Assembly (NCBI RefSeq): GCF_001625195.1
Contig: NC_054389.1
Location: forward strand, 9,420,520-9,484,519
Source: Drechmeria coniospora
Lineage: Eukaryota; Ascomycota; Sordariomycetes; Hypocreales; Ophiocordycipitaceae
DNA: 64,000 nucleotides
Reading direction: 5' to 3'
This document shows, piece after piece, positions 37,393-47,651 of this stretch (its first letter is position 1; every line of letters begins with the position of its first letter). Both the position numbers and the translations under genes were made by a program. The notes below the pieces were generated by a model. That model was not told the DNA's origin, ran no database searches, and saw only the letters and a list, made by a program, of their open reading frames with translations.

Positions 37393-39156
37393 ATGTTGAC
37401 TCTGCGCAGTCTCGGCGCCCTCGGCGCCCTCGTTGCCGTCGCCAAGGGCTGCGAGAAGGACCCGATGCTCGAGGACTGCGAGTACAACCCTTACGTCAAG
37501 GTCGAGTACCAGCCCGTCGTGTCCGTCTGCCGCAGTGGCGAGAGAATCACCACGGCCAACCTCTGGTACGTCGCCGACGAGGACAACGGACGCTCGAGAT
37601 GGGGAAGACGAGCCGAGCGCTGACAGACGAGCCAGCACCTTCACCCGGGAGCATACCAGGAGCGCCTTCAAGCCCGTCCCGACCAACGACGACTGGGAGC
37701 ACGCGCGCAAGAACCGCAAGCACGACGACAACCGCGAGAAGCCTAACCCTTGCACGTACGGCGTAAGTCAAGCCGAGCAATGAGGGCACGCGCGAGGCAG
37801 GCTGACTGACATGACCGCTCGCTCCAGCACACCTACTCCTGCTGCCATGTCCTGACCCGCAACCAATGCGGCGTCAGCCAGGAGGAGTGTGTCGTCTACG
37901 AGGAGGAGAAGAAGCGCCCGAAGAAGCACCACCCCGAGATCGGATCCAACCCATGCACGTGGGGTGTAAGTCGACACGCATCTTGACGACTCGAACCTCA
38001 CTGACGACACTCTAGCCGTCTTACTGGTGCTCTTGCCCGTCCCACCTCACCGAGTGCAACGTCCCACCTTCCGTCTGCAAGGACAAGATTGGCGAGGATC
38101 CCTGCACCGAGGGCGTGAGTTTCGTCGCCGACCAAAGAGCGTCCCACCGCTGACCGTGCACGAACAGCCCGCCTTCTGGTGCTCCAGCCCTGCTCGCATG
38201 CGCCAGTGCCGGGCCACACAGGCTGACTGCGACGAGCTCATCGGCTCCGACCCTTGCACTTGGGGTGTAAGTGAACAATGCCGGCTGCCGAGCCGAGCCC
38301 GCCTGCTAACGAGACGAACAGCCCGCCTACTGGTGCTCCAGCCCCAAGCACATGGCTCAGTGCAAGGTCTCGCCCGCCGACTGCGCCAGCTTCACCTCTA
38401 CCGCCACCGGAAGGCCCACCAACACTGCTATTGGCGGCAACCCTTGCACCGAGGGCGTGAGTTTCCCCCGATCAGGATGCTGTGACATGTCTGACGGATG
38501 ATGCATGAACAGCCAGCCTACTGGTGCTCCAGCCCCGCACACATGCGCGAGTGTGGTGTGACCCCTGAGATCTGCGCTCGTTATACCTCCACTGCCACGG
38601 CCACTGCCACCACCACGGCCATCGGAAGCAACCCCTGCACGGAAGGCGTATGCGGAAACCCTCTCCCCTGCCGGCTTGTTCGCTAGTACTAACCTCGATG
38701 CTGCTGTAGCCGGCCTACTGGTGCTCCAGCCCTGAACACCAGATCGAGTGCGGTGTGCCTCCGGGTTACTGCGACCGCTTCTCAACTGCCTCGTCTACCG
38801 TCGGTCCCACGTCTGGAGCTACGTCTGGAGCCACCTCCGGAGCCACCTCCGGTGCTACCTCTGGAGCCACTTCCGGTGCCACTTCCGGTGCCACCTCTGG
38901 AGCCACATCCGGCGCGACGAGCGGTGCTACCTCCGCTGGCACTTCCGCTGCCACGTCGGCTGGCACCTCCGCTGCCACCTCCGCTGGTACATCGGCTGCC
39001 ACCTCCGCCGCTACGTCGGCTGCTACCTCTGCCGCTACGTCGGCCACCACCTCCGCCGCCACCTCCGCCGCTACTTCGGCCGCAACCTCTGCTGCGACGA
39101 CCGCTGCCACTTCGGCCGCGACAACCGCCGCTACGTCGGCTGCTACCACGACATAG
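37393..39156 (+). CDS. Secreted protein with six tandem saposin-A-type modules and Ser/Thr/Ala-rich tail
   Basis: Eight exons: 37393-37565, 37636-37762, 37828-37965, 38016-38114, 38168-38266, 38322-38456, 38513-38647 and 38710-39156, giving 450 residues. A signal peptide ([19 protein letters not shown]) comes first. The body repeats a module C-T-x-G-P-x-Y-W-C-x8-C-x6-C six times, as in [19 protein letters not shown]. This matches the saposin A-type pattern of prosaposin (C-x2-G-x3-W-C-x8-C-x5-C). Module 1 is degenerate (HTYSCC, no Trp). Every module is split by a phase-0 intron right after CTxG. The last 110 residues are TSGA then TSAA repeats, a likely O-glycosylated stalk, with no GPI-type hydrophobic end. 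Function unknown; a lipid- or host-protein-binding secreted factor is an inference. From memory, SapA-domain proteins have been discussed in nematode-infecting Hypocreales; I could not check this. Confidence 0.85.
38812..39150 (+). repeat. 12-bp coding minisatellite (TSGA/TSAA tail)
   Basis: About 10 copies of a 12-bp unit encoding Thr-Ser-Gly-Ala are followed by variants encoding Thr-Ser-Ala-Ala or Ser-Ala-Gly-Thr. Third-position changes dominate, so the protein repeat is kept while DNA drifts. Confidence 0.85.
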
Positions 39157-40180
39157 AGCAGTTCGTGAGAGGAACGGGTACGTCGACGGCGATGCCTTTT
39201 CTGCAGAGACTCGGCTAACCTGCAATAGCTCGAGTATTGCTGCTCGTGAACGGCGAACATGGACCGCTGTCATGTGGCGCCTGCGCAATGCGAAGAGGGA
39301 CTGTAGGAAATCTTCGGTGGTTTCACTCCGTCGACAATGCGCTTACCAGTCGCGCGGAGTGCAAGCGGCCGTCGATCGATGTCTGGCTACTGGGGACGGT
39401 AAACATGTAGCCATCAGACTTGAGTGTGTGTTTCCCAGAATTGCGGTAGATAGTTTAGCTGCTAGTTAACACAATTGATCACTTTCCTTATTTTTCTTTG
39501 AAACTTGTGATGGTATCCGAGTTAGATGAGTGGGCTCTTGGAAAATCCTTGAAGTGATGATCATGTGAATGAACCAGAGTCGGCGGATAAGCATGAACAG
39601 AAATTGAAAGGAAGATATGGACAGCCGCGTGTGTTGTATGGCAAGTGTGTGAGCATTAGTGGTACTGAGCAAGCAATGTTTGTGTTGTACAGTACTGAGG
39701 GAGCAGTATTCATTATGGATGAACACTCGCTATCATTGTCATGTATGTTTGGGCTTTGCAGAGAGTGGTCATGAAGTTCAGGGCGGAGCAAGTGTACATA
39801 CTTACAGGACTTGAGTAGTTTTTTAGTTGCAGGGAGTGCAGCACAGAGTGCAGTACTCCGTAATACTCTGTATACTTATACGTTACTAATTATTGCCATT
39901 ACCTAGCAATTTAATCAACATTAGTGCGGTGACCAATGTACGGTACAAGTATTTGTAGTCCGCACTGTAGTTTCTGCTGAATAGTATCACAGGTGAGCCG
40001 TGCGATATACTGTCGGTCCAGCACATGCATTTTTTTTCTCGCACTGTACCGCTTTTGCGCTGCTCCTCCAGGCAGCACGCTCTTTGTTGACGCGACGATG
40101 CAACGGATCGGCTTCACGACAGCCAATCCGTCACTCACTCACCCACCCACCCGTCCGTCCGTCCGTCCAAGCAAATCAGC
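39157..40180. repeat. Intergenic spacer with GTAC-word island (about 39785-39960)
   Basis: The left part is AT-leaning 3' flank. An island with AGTACTCCGTAATACTCTGTATAC lies at about 39850-39880 within 39785-39960. Just before the next ATG is a CCGT tetranucleotide run (about 40150-40168). No gene is supported. Confidence 0.5.
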
Positions 40181-40900
40181 ATGTCGTCCACAAAGCCCTT
40201 GAGAGACTGGCTCTATCTCGTCATCGTCGCCACTCAGCTCCTCGGCATGCTTGGTACGTCATGCCTACCCTCTGCCCTCCTGTCGTCACCCGATGCTCTG
40301 AGCTCTGAGCTCCTTTCGGTCGGCTGTTTTCGCCTCGCTCACAGGCCATCGCTGGCGCCCAGCTCTCGATCTCGTTGCCTTCTATCCGGCCTCGTTGTAC
40401 GCGACCCCCTCCTCCCCCTTGCACTTTCTCCTCAGCCTCCGTTCCGTCTACGTCTCGGCCTCGGGCGATCCCTACTTTGCTCCCTCGCCCACGGCGACGC
40501 ACGAACCCTGGTTTGAGATGTTTCTCTACGTCGAAGGCCTCGTCCAGCTACCGCTTGCCGCCTACATGCTCTGGCAGCTCTCCTCCAAGACGGGCACATC
40601 GGGACCGGCCGAGCTCGCAGGCCTTGTCTTTGGCTGCCTCACCGCCATGGGTGCCGCCACCTGCTGTTTCGACTTGTCCCAAATGGGACCGGAGAGGGTG
40701 GGTGCCGGCCAGAAAATGGTCTTGATCTACGGCACATATCTCCCCTTTGCCGTCATTCGTGCGTCCCCCCCCCCATCGCTCGCTCGCCCCGGGAAGCGGC
40801 TGCTGAGACGGAGGGTGAAGCGGCCTTTATGGCCATCGACATGTACTCGCGCTTGCTGCCCCGGGTCCAGCCTTCGGACGTCAAGGCAAAGAGTCAATAG
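40181..40900 (+). CDS. EXPERA-domain (TMEM97/sigma-2 receptor-like) membrane protein
   Basis: Three exons: 40181-40253, 40345-40758 and 40821-40900, giving 188 residues. Four transmembrane helices follow the EXPERA order: RDWLYLVIVATQLLGMLG, a block with ALDLVAFYPASLY, EMFLYVEGLVQLPLAAYMLW, and GQKMVLIYGTYLPFAVIPAF. The family includes TMEM97 and the sterol isomerase EBP and acts in the ER on sterols or sterol transport. The acidic residue in helix 1-2 (ALDLV) and the Glu in MFLYVEG fall where EXPERA proteins carry ligand-binding acidic residues. The short last exon ends with a polar cytosolic tail (DVKAKSQ) that is not a clear dilysine signal. It converges with the next gene, with 249 bp between stops. 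The exact substrate is unknown. Confidence 0.85.
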
Positions 40901-41149
40901 TGGCAGGGAAGTGTACGCGGGCAGGGTTGCCGCGGCGAGCGAGCAGTCGGTGCATCGTGTCACGACCCCTCGTCGCATCCACCACCCAAGGCCATGTCAC
41001 CAGTTCCGAGCCGAACCGAACCGAACCAAATTGAATTGGTGACCGATGGTATTCCGATGGTATAGCGTACAACAACACGCGCCAAGCAACCGACGCCCTT
41101 GCCTTCGTTCCCGGTTCGAATCATGCACCTCCGCGCATGCGCCTCTCAT

Positions 41150-42196
41150 CTAGTCTATCCTCTTGGAAGCCGCGTAGCCCCATCCGTTCCCGACGCCGTT
41201 GACGCCGTAGCCCAAGGGCGTGGCGCCGCCCAGCGAACGGGCCTTCAACCGCCGCGGCAGCACGACGCCCAAGGTGTACATGCCGGCGAGGCAGACGCCG
41301 GCGCCAAAGGCGACGATGCTGTAGAAGACGGTGCTCGCGTAGATGTGGCCGCCGAGGCCCTGCCACTCGACCCTGCCCTCCGTCTTGGGCAGCGCCGGCG
41401 TCGGGAACCATCGGACGGAAAAGGTGAGGGGCAGCGGGTCGCCGATGATGAGCCGCCTGCTCTGGATGCCCTCCATGTGGCTCAGCGGACTCGTGCTGTA
41501 GGCGACGCCCGAGTCGAGGACGCCGCTGTCGTGGCGGCGCAGGTGGTGCTTGGGCGTGCTGTGCAGCAGCACGTTCATGTGGGTGCTGATGTGCATGTGG
41601 CTCAGCTGCAGGGTGCCGGCGAGGGCGAAGACGAGCGGGATGTGCTCGGCCTTTGGCGGCGTCTCGCCGATGACCTCGACGTGGTGCGGCGGCCGCGCGG
41701 GCAGCCGGCAGGTGAGCGGTGCGTCGCTGTGTATGTAAAACTCGAGGAGGTGGAAGAAGGGGTCCGAGACGCTGGCGATGGTGCAGTTGACCTCGGCCTC
41801 GACGCCGTAGCGGAACTCGAGCGGCCTGCTGGTCTCATTGCAGACGGGGAAGGGGATCCATTGCACTTGATGGTTGGCGTCTTCGATGTGCTCGCCCGTT
41901 TCCCTGTCGGTTTTGCCCATGCGCCGTCAGCCATCGCCGCCGTGGGAGGCCAGGTGGAAGGGAAGGGTGGGGAAGGGAACGGACGAGCAAGGCGGCGGAG
42001 AGCGGGGAGGGAGGGAGGGAGAGGCTTCGGCGCCGACTCACGAGCTGCGGTTCATGCACTCGACGTGGATGGGCGCGTCGTAGTGGTACGATGGTAGGCC
42101 GTCGAGCTGCGTGTTCGGCTCCGATTTGGCGGCGACGACGGCCTTTGTCGACAGCAGGGCGCCGACGATGGCGGCAAGTTTCTCGCGCGCTCGCAT
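41150..42196 (-). CDS. Unrecognised type I membrane protein with signal peptide
   Basis: Two exons, 42042-42196 and 41150-41903, joined across a 138-nt GTGAGT...CAG intron, give 302 residues. I do not recognise the family. Seen features: an N-terminal hydrophobic signal (LAAIVGALLSTKAVVAA), a lumenal or extracellular region of about 200 residues with few cysteines (CMNRSSE, FPVCNETS, EVNCTIAS, LTCRLPA) and N-glycosylation sequons at NRS, NET and NCT, and a single C-terminal helix (YASTVFYSIVAFGAGVCLAGMYTLGVVL) followed by a basic tail of about 40 residues. Four cysteines suggest two disulfides. The layout suggests a secretory-pathway receptor or ER/Golgi membrane factor (inference). Codon use is like neighbours, and the splice restores an uninterrupted frame, so the gene is probably real. 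Confidence 0.7.
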
Positions 42197-43476
42197 GGTC
42201 TTGTCGGGGCAGCCCGATGGCCAGCTCAAGGCATGGCTCTGATGCGGCAAAAAGAAAAGGTTCCAACGGCGACAGAGGGGGCGCAGCGCAAGATGGAAGA
42301 AACGAAGCAAAGGTTGTCGTGGTCGTCTGGGCCAATCCACCGCCGACGGACGGTGATCACGTGGGGCTCGCTGCTTGGTACTTGGTCGCAGGCACTGGGG
42401 AGGATGCTCGTGTTGCGGGGGGGGGGGGCGTAACGGCGAAGGTACGAGAGGTTCTGCTTGGTGGTGTGTACCAGCCTAACAGCTACACCACCGTAGCTGT
42501 ACCGCTATCTGCTACTGGGTACTCCGTCGCTCTGCCGTAGGTTGCCGAATGGCGGGCAGGCGGACAACCGCACACTAAAGCAGCTCAGGGGGCGGCGCCA
42601 ATGAAGTACAAATCAAGCTCCCCCCACGTACCTGTCCCGAGGTGTCTACCTCTCGTGTACATTCGTCAGGCCAAGTATACATCACTCTTAGGTATGGCAC
42701 ATGTACCCATCCGGTATCTACAGTACTCCGTATGTACAACAGAATTGGGCATCCGCACATACTTAGGCCATAGTACTTTACAAACACCCAGAGCAGACGA
42801 TTTTTGCGCTCGTACTCCGTACATGACGCTGAACTGGAGCGTGGCCATCTCCAGGCCTACCTGTATTGATACCAGTAGGCACGCCCCTTGGCTGGTTTTT
42901 GCAGGTTCGCCACGGAGCGACATCGATCTGGTCGACGCCCATGTACTTCGTCGTTGTCGATGTGTACTTACGGCGTGTTACGTACTCCGTACGGAGTACA
43001 TACAGGGACGCACACCTCAGTGGTGTCCAGTGACGTCCATGTACCATCCTGGTACTACAGCTGGCACCAGTACAAAGGCTTCTAGCTTTCATTACATGCA
43101 CCACCGGTTAGCACGAACGATGCTAGCTCGAACCGTGTTCCCTATATCCGGACGCTACACCTACTGACACTACACCTACTACTGACACTACACCTACTAC
43201 TGACACTGCACCTACTACTTACACGCAATTCGCTACATGCACACCAGAAATTCGTTGTGAGCTTGCCTCATTACATGTACTCTATTCCAACCGAGTCTCA
43301 ACCAACCCCCCTCCCCCGGTCCCGGTGCTCGTCGTCCATTTCTCATCTGCCGTCCCGTCATTGTACGGAGCACCGTTCCTTTGCTTGCCAGCTTCGTCCG
43401 CCGCATTGTGTACGAGGCGGAGCTTGCCCTGGCTACCGAGCACGAGCACCTCGAAGCCGCCGTGACGGCACCTCCT
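42197..43476. repeat. Intergenic spacer with GTAC-word island and 18-bp tandem repeat
   Basis: Contains a run of 12 G (42417-42428), a GTAC-word island (about 42600-43080 with TACTCCGTAC, ACTCCGTACGGAGTAC) and an 18-bp tandem repeat (43154-43220). No gene is supported. Confidence 0.55.
43154..43220. repeat. 18-bp tandem repeat, about 3.5 copies
   Basis: Units read ACTACACCTACTACTGAC head to tail, the first lacking three bases and the last carrying one change (GCA for ACA). Confidence 0.8.
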
Positions 43477-44754
43477 CTACCCTGCCGAGGGCCATGATCG
43501 ATGCCGTCGCTTGCTCCGAGCCATCCGAGCCATCCGGCTGGAGTCTTGACGGGACGAGGAGGAGAAAGCCTTGCCTGATTGCTTAGGGTCCATGGGCTTT
43601 CTCCTGTCCTCGTCGACTTCGCCGCCCTCCTCCGCCGCCTCCTTCTCTTCTTCCTCCACTGCCGTCTCCTTCACTTCTTCCTCCGCCGCCGTTTCCTTCT
43701 CTTCTTCCTCCACCGCCGTCTCCTTCTCTTCTTCCTCCACGACCATCTCCCTCTCTTCTTCCTCCACGGCCATCTCCTTCTCCTCTTCCTCCGCCACCGC
43801 CGCCGCCGCCTCTTCTTCCGACCCTTCTTCCGACTCTTCGCCATCGCCTCCGTCCTGGCCATCGTCCTCGCCCCCGTTTTCGCCGCCGTCACTGCCCCCG
43901 TTCCCACCGTGCTGTTCACCGACGGACGAGCTGTCTATTGCTGCCAGCTGCCGAGCCACTTGCCCGACGGTGGCAGGCCCGATCGACATGCTCGAAAAGT
44001 AGCCAGAGGAAAAGTACAGCCAGCCCAGGGCGCTCTCGCACATGAGGTCGATGTACTGCTTCAACCCGTCGACATCTGCCGTGATGCCATCCCTCGTCTT
44101 GCCCCGGAAGCCGTGGATGATGATGGCAGCGTTGCTCGCCCGACCCGCCGGGATCGTCTCGCGCATCGTCGTCGAGCTGAGGTACGAGCCGTAGCTCTCA
44201 AAGGCGCCGACGACGTCGCACACGTCGTAGTACACCTCCGCCGTCGCGGTGCCGAAGTGACAAAATACCGTGATGGGCTTCGGAAACACCTCGCGCGCAA
44301 AGGTGGCAATCTCGGTGATGAAGTCGAAGTCGTCCGACTCGTCCAGGAAGATGCCCTCGACGGCGATGTTGGCCTCGGCGTACGAGGACCAGTTCGCCCA
44401 CGCCGTGATGTTCTTCTTGAGCTCCTCCATCGGCGCCGTTCCGTAGCTTGTCCGCGCGTACCCGAGCGTCTTGACGTTGGCGAAGCCGTTGAGCATCGAC
44501 ACACCCGCGATGTAGTTGGTGTCGTTGTTTCCGGGCAGCAGCGTGTCGCCCGGGCCTGTGCCGGGGTTGACGACGGCCAGCCAGGGGAGGTTTGGGTGCG
44601 CCGAGATGGCGTCAAACGCCGGCGCCCAGTTGGAAGCCCCGTCGTCGTATTCGGCTGACGGGTAGATGTAGAGCGGCAGCACGACGCCCGTCGAGACCGC
44701 CGGTACGGCGACGCTGGCCGTGAGAGCAAAGACAAAGTTGCCGATGCAGCGCAT
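43477..44754 (-). CDS. Spherulin-4 family protein (GH135-like) with acidic repeat tail
   Basis: Single exon, 425 residues from ATG 44754 (MRCIGNFVFAL). A signal peptide (FVFALTASVAVPAVSTG) precedes a spherulin-4-type barrel: VVLPLYIYPSA at the start, PWLAVVNPGTGPGD, YIAGVSMLNGFANVKTLGY and EGIFLDESDDFDF. The family includes Aspergillus Sph3, a secreted glycosidase of galactosaminogalactan synthesis, and the DE pair in FLDES is at the place of its catalytic acids. After about residue 285 the sequence turns into a Gly/Asp-rich linker and then 9-residue repeats of the EEEEKETAV type, coded by a 27-bp minisatellite, and ends in a basic stretch. The repeat tail is unusual for the family. The true 3' end is uncertain because a small intron in the tail could change the terminus. 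Confidence 0.8.
   Translation of the reverse strand: MRCIGNFVFALTASVAVPAVSTGVVLPLYIYPSAEYDDGASNWAPAFDAISAHPNLPWLAVVNPGTGPGDTLLPGNNDTNYIAGVSMLNGFANVKTLGYARTSYGTAPMEELKKNITAWANWSSYAEANIAVEGIFLDESDDFDFITEIATFAREVFPKPITVFCHFGTATAEVYYDVCDVVGAFESYGSYLSSTTMRETIPAGRASNAAIIIHGFRGKTRDGITADVDGLKQYIDLMCESALGWLYFSSGYFSSMSIGPATVGQVARQLAAIDSSSVGEQHGGNGGSDGGENGGEDDGQDGGDGEESEEGSEEEAAAAVAEEEEKEMAVEEEEREMVVEEEEKETAVEEEEKETAAEEEVKETAVEEEEKEAAEEGGEVDEDRRKPMDPKQSGKAFSSSSRQDSSRMARMARSKRRHRSWPSAG
43620..43810 (-). repeat. 27-bp coding minisatellite (EEEEKETAV-type)
   Basis: About seven units, each four or five Glu codons then Lys-Glu-Thr/Met-Ala/Val-Val, lie head to tail in the tail of the spherulin gene. Units vary at the Thr/Met and Ala/Val positions. 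Confidence 0.8.
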
Positions 44755-46526
44755 TGCGACAGGCCACAGCGATCCCCGCGTGCTATCAACGATGACGGTG
44801 AAACGAAAGCAAAGGAATGAAAGCCGACACTCGAAATCTTTGCCCAAGAGCATTGCGCTTTGCGGCAACCGTGATATATATAGCAAACTACCTAGTCACT
44901 CAAGGCCATGCCGCGCCATGGAGCATCGTATTCGAAGCCGCAGCGGTCTTGCATCACTGCTCGGTCAGGACGATGGTGCCAAGAAAAGAGCCGAGCTGAA
45001 ACGGAAACCAGGTTGTCTAGGGAGTGACTGAGGAATGATGATGGAGACGGCGCTTTGCCACCAGGGTGCCATGGTGAGAGAGAGCGAGGGCTATAGAGTG
45101 TGTGTGTGTTTGTGTGTGTGTGTGAGAGAGAGTTTGAGGTCGTACAACGTGCTTTCTGAGTTCGACAAGGGGAAGCAGGCCCAAACGATCAAAGCACGCA
45201 AAGATTCCAGCCATCAACAGGCCATACCACCGACAAGCATGTTTGTTGAACCCGTCAAAGTCATGGAAATGGCAAGACGGCAAGGAGACTGCGCTTGCAA
45301 GGCCTTAGGCGCCGGACGGTGTACCGCCGGATAGGAGAGGACCAGCCATTCGTGTGGAAACCCGACCAGCTCAGCAAGGATGCGAAGTGGTCTGCGGAGA
45401 AATCTGCATTGTCGCCCACTCAACACACGAGCTGTCCGGACATGGGCGATGCTCACCGGTGTCGGGAAAATTTGCTCGGTGAGCAGTGGGGAACGAGGAC
45501 GGAAAGTGACGACGGCATCACGGCCAGCGTTGGACGATTCAGACCTTCATCGGCGTTGGACGAATACAAACCGAGTTCACCGACGATCCGCCTTGCACAG
45601 GCCGCCCATGAGGTAATCTGGCCACGAATCGGATGATTATTCCGGTTGCGGGGAGGAGATTCCAGATGTCGGCCATGTTGCCTTCTCGCCTGACGGAGTA
45701 GATGGTCCGATGTCGACGTCGCACACACGCACAAGGACCCCCCACTCCCCACGGTATGACGGACGAGTCCCTTATTATTAAGTTCTCATTTGTACATGAA
45801 TGGGTACTGTGTGCTTCTCTTGGCTTCCAGCAGGATCCATGATGTCGTCTCCGTTCCGTTCCAGCCGTAGGCCACCATTGACCGTTGCGCAATTCGACCA
45901 CGCAGTTCAATTAAAAAAGACATCGTCCATGATTGGGTGTTTACTCCAAGTCCATGGGAAAAACCCTATACCTCATGTGCCGTTCCAAATGCGTCATCCT
46001 GGTTTTCGTCGTTGGATTTGCGGCTTCGTTCGGAGTTTCTCCGTATTCCGACTGCAGAACACAGTTCTCCTCATCTGACAGTCCATCCATTCCTTCTTGG
46101 CGGACGTATTGTCACAAATGATGCGAAGAGTTGAGCCAAAGGCGAAGAGATTTCATCACTTCAACCCCCGCAGCGCGAGGTTGGGTCAACGAACCTTGCC
46201 CATTCGCTGTTGGTGCAAGTAATGAGCGAGAGCCCCTCAACACCAGCCAGCTAAACGAACGCAAGGAAGTAGAGAAGAGGAATTGAAGTCACACAATGAC
46301 TTTGAAAAACATCTGATGGCCCCCCAGTTGTGACAAAACAATACGCACCTTGACCCCCTTTTCGAGCCTCCTGTCGTTACCACCCCTCTTCCTCACCAAG
46401 AACAACCTGATGGTGAATCAAGGAGCTTGATCAACATCATGCAGTCTGCGAAGTAATGTTATTTTTCATGCCGAAACTAATGGAAATGGACCATCAAGTC
46501 CGGACATAGACTGTAGGTCATTTCTG
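44755..46526. other. Intergenic spacer with a TG/GA microsatellite
   Basis: A (TG)n tract followed by (GA)n lies at about 45098-45132. The rest has only short frames without domain signals. It contains the promoter of the spherulin gene at left and the 3' flank of the methyltransferase at right. Confidence 0.5.
44874..44882 (-). promoter_or_regulatory. TATA-like element of spherulin gene
   Basis: An ATATATATA stretch lies about 120 nt upstream of the ATG at 44754. Its position fits a TATA box; use is inferred. Confidence 0.4.
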
Positions 46527-47651
46527 CTACTGCTTGTACTTCTTTGCATGCACTACGCCGGTCATGCTGATAATCTCCCAAGAAACCTCCCAGCCCTCAT
46601 CCCCGTATTTGTTCTTGAGAAAGCGACTCACCAACTTCTTTACCTCATCTAAATCATGGGCCCTCCTCGTTTCCTCGCTCCACCATGTACGCATCAGGAA
46701 AGGCATCATCATGCCAAAGAGGCGCATCCACTCATCGGCTCCCTCAACGCGGCACGAGCCCTCACTGACGACAACAAGCACCTCCTCAAAGCCCTTCGCC
46801 GCAAGGTGTGTCTGGATCCAAGCCGCATCGTCCCACCTTCCGCTGTCGTGCATCTGCATCGGCATTTCGTCCGGGAGGAGCGCTCCTGGAAAAGAAAAGG
46901 AAGCAAATGCCTCTCGCATGTCTGGGAACCAGAACCGCCGGCCGTTGGAGCGCGGGAACGTCGTCGCTCCAAAAACACCGCCCTGCTTGAGGATCCTTTG
47001 GCAGTCTACGGCATCAAATGTCAGAGCCACTTGTACCCTCCCGCCTCGTCGTCCCCTTGTAGCACGCGTGTATCATGAATGATGCAGGTAAACGTACCGG
47101 CAAGCACGGCATCAGGATCAGGAATGAGATGAAGACCCAGCGCCACCGCAACGTGGGTAAAAGAATCCGCCGCAAGACCTGAGTCCTTAAAGTGCCATGT
47201 CAGTGTCATAATAAAGTTAAGGGCAGGAATAAGGGACAGGATGGGAGTAGGGGAGGATGTCCGACCAGCGCCGTACCGTTGCATCCGCCACTCTCGTCTC
47301 GACATTCACCCAGCCCTCTCCTCCTACCCTCTTCCTCACCAGTTCCACCATCCCATGCGAGCTGTCGGTGCAGACAAATGTGCTCTTGTCGAGAACATCC
47401 CTCCTCAATGCTTTTTGCACTTCCTGCGTGAAGACGCCGGCGCCGCACGCGCTGTCGAGCAACCGGATCCCCGATGACTGCCTCCCATCCAGCTTCATCT
47501 GTGAAACCAACGGCGCTGCGAGGTGCTTCATCAGCCGCTTCGAGGCGACTATAATGTTGTCTTCACCCTCACTGCTGCTGTCCTTGCCCACATTGTGGAA
47601 GTGTTGCGATAGGCTGGCAGCAGCCTCGGCTAGCGGGATGTGACGAGCCAT
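46527..47651 (-). CDS. Class I SAM-dependent methyltransferase
   Basis: Three exons: 47277-47651, 47098-47185 and 46527-47005, giving 313 residues. The SAM-binding motif I is LLDSACGAGVFT, followed by a motif II-like FVCTDSSHGMVELVRKR. Joining exons 1 and 2 restores VADATDSGLAADSFTHVAVALGLHLIPDP, and exons 2 and 3 give AVLADCQRILKQGGVFGATTF, the usual motif III region. The C-terminal part is an alpha/beta cap ending in a GVVHAKKYK stretch. No signal peptide or membrane helix is seen, so it is probably cytosolic. It resembles fungal methyltransferases found in secondary metabolism, but no synthase lies next to it. The methyl acceptor cannot be inferred. Confidence 0.85.

Noticed and set aside
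38766..39288. Minus-strand Ala/Val/Glu- and Gly/Ser/Arg-rich frames over the saposin gene tail
   Set aside because: They are readings of the 12-bp minisatellite in other frames.
43579..44658. A 359-codon plus-strand frame opposite the spherulin gene
   Set aside because: Antisense shadow of a GC-rich gene with an acidic repeat; the product is low-complexity Leu/Arg-rich sequence without a domain.
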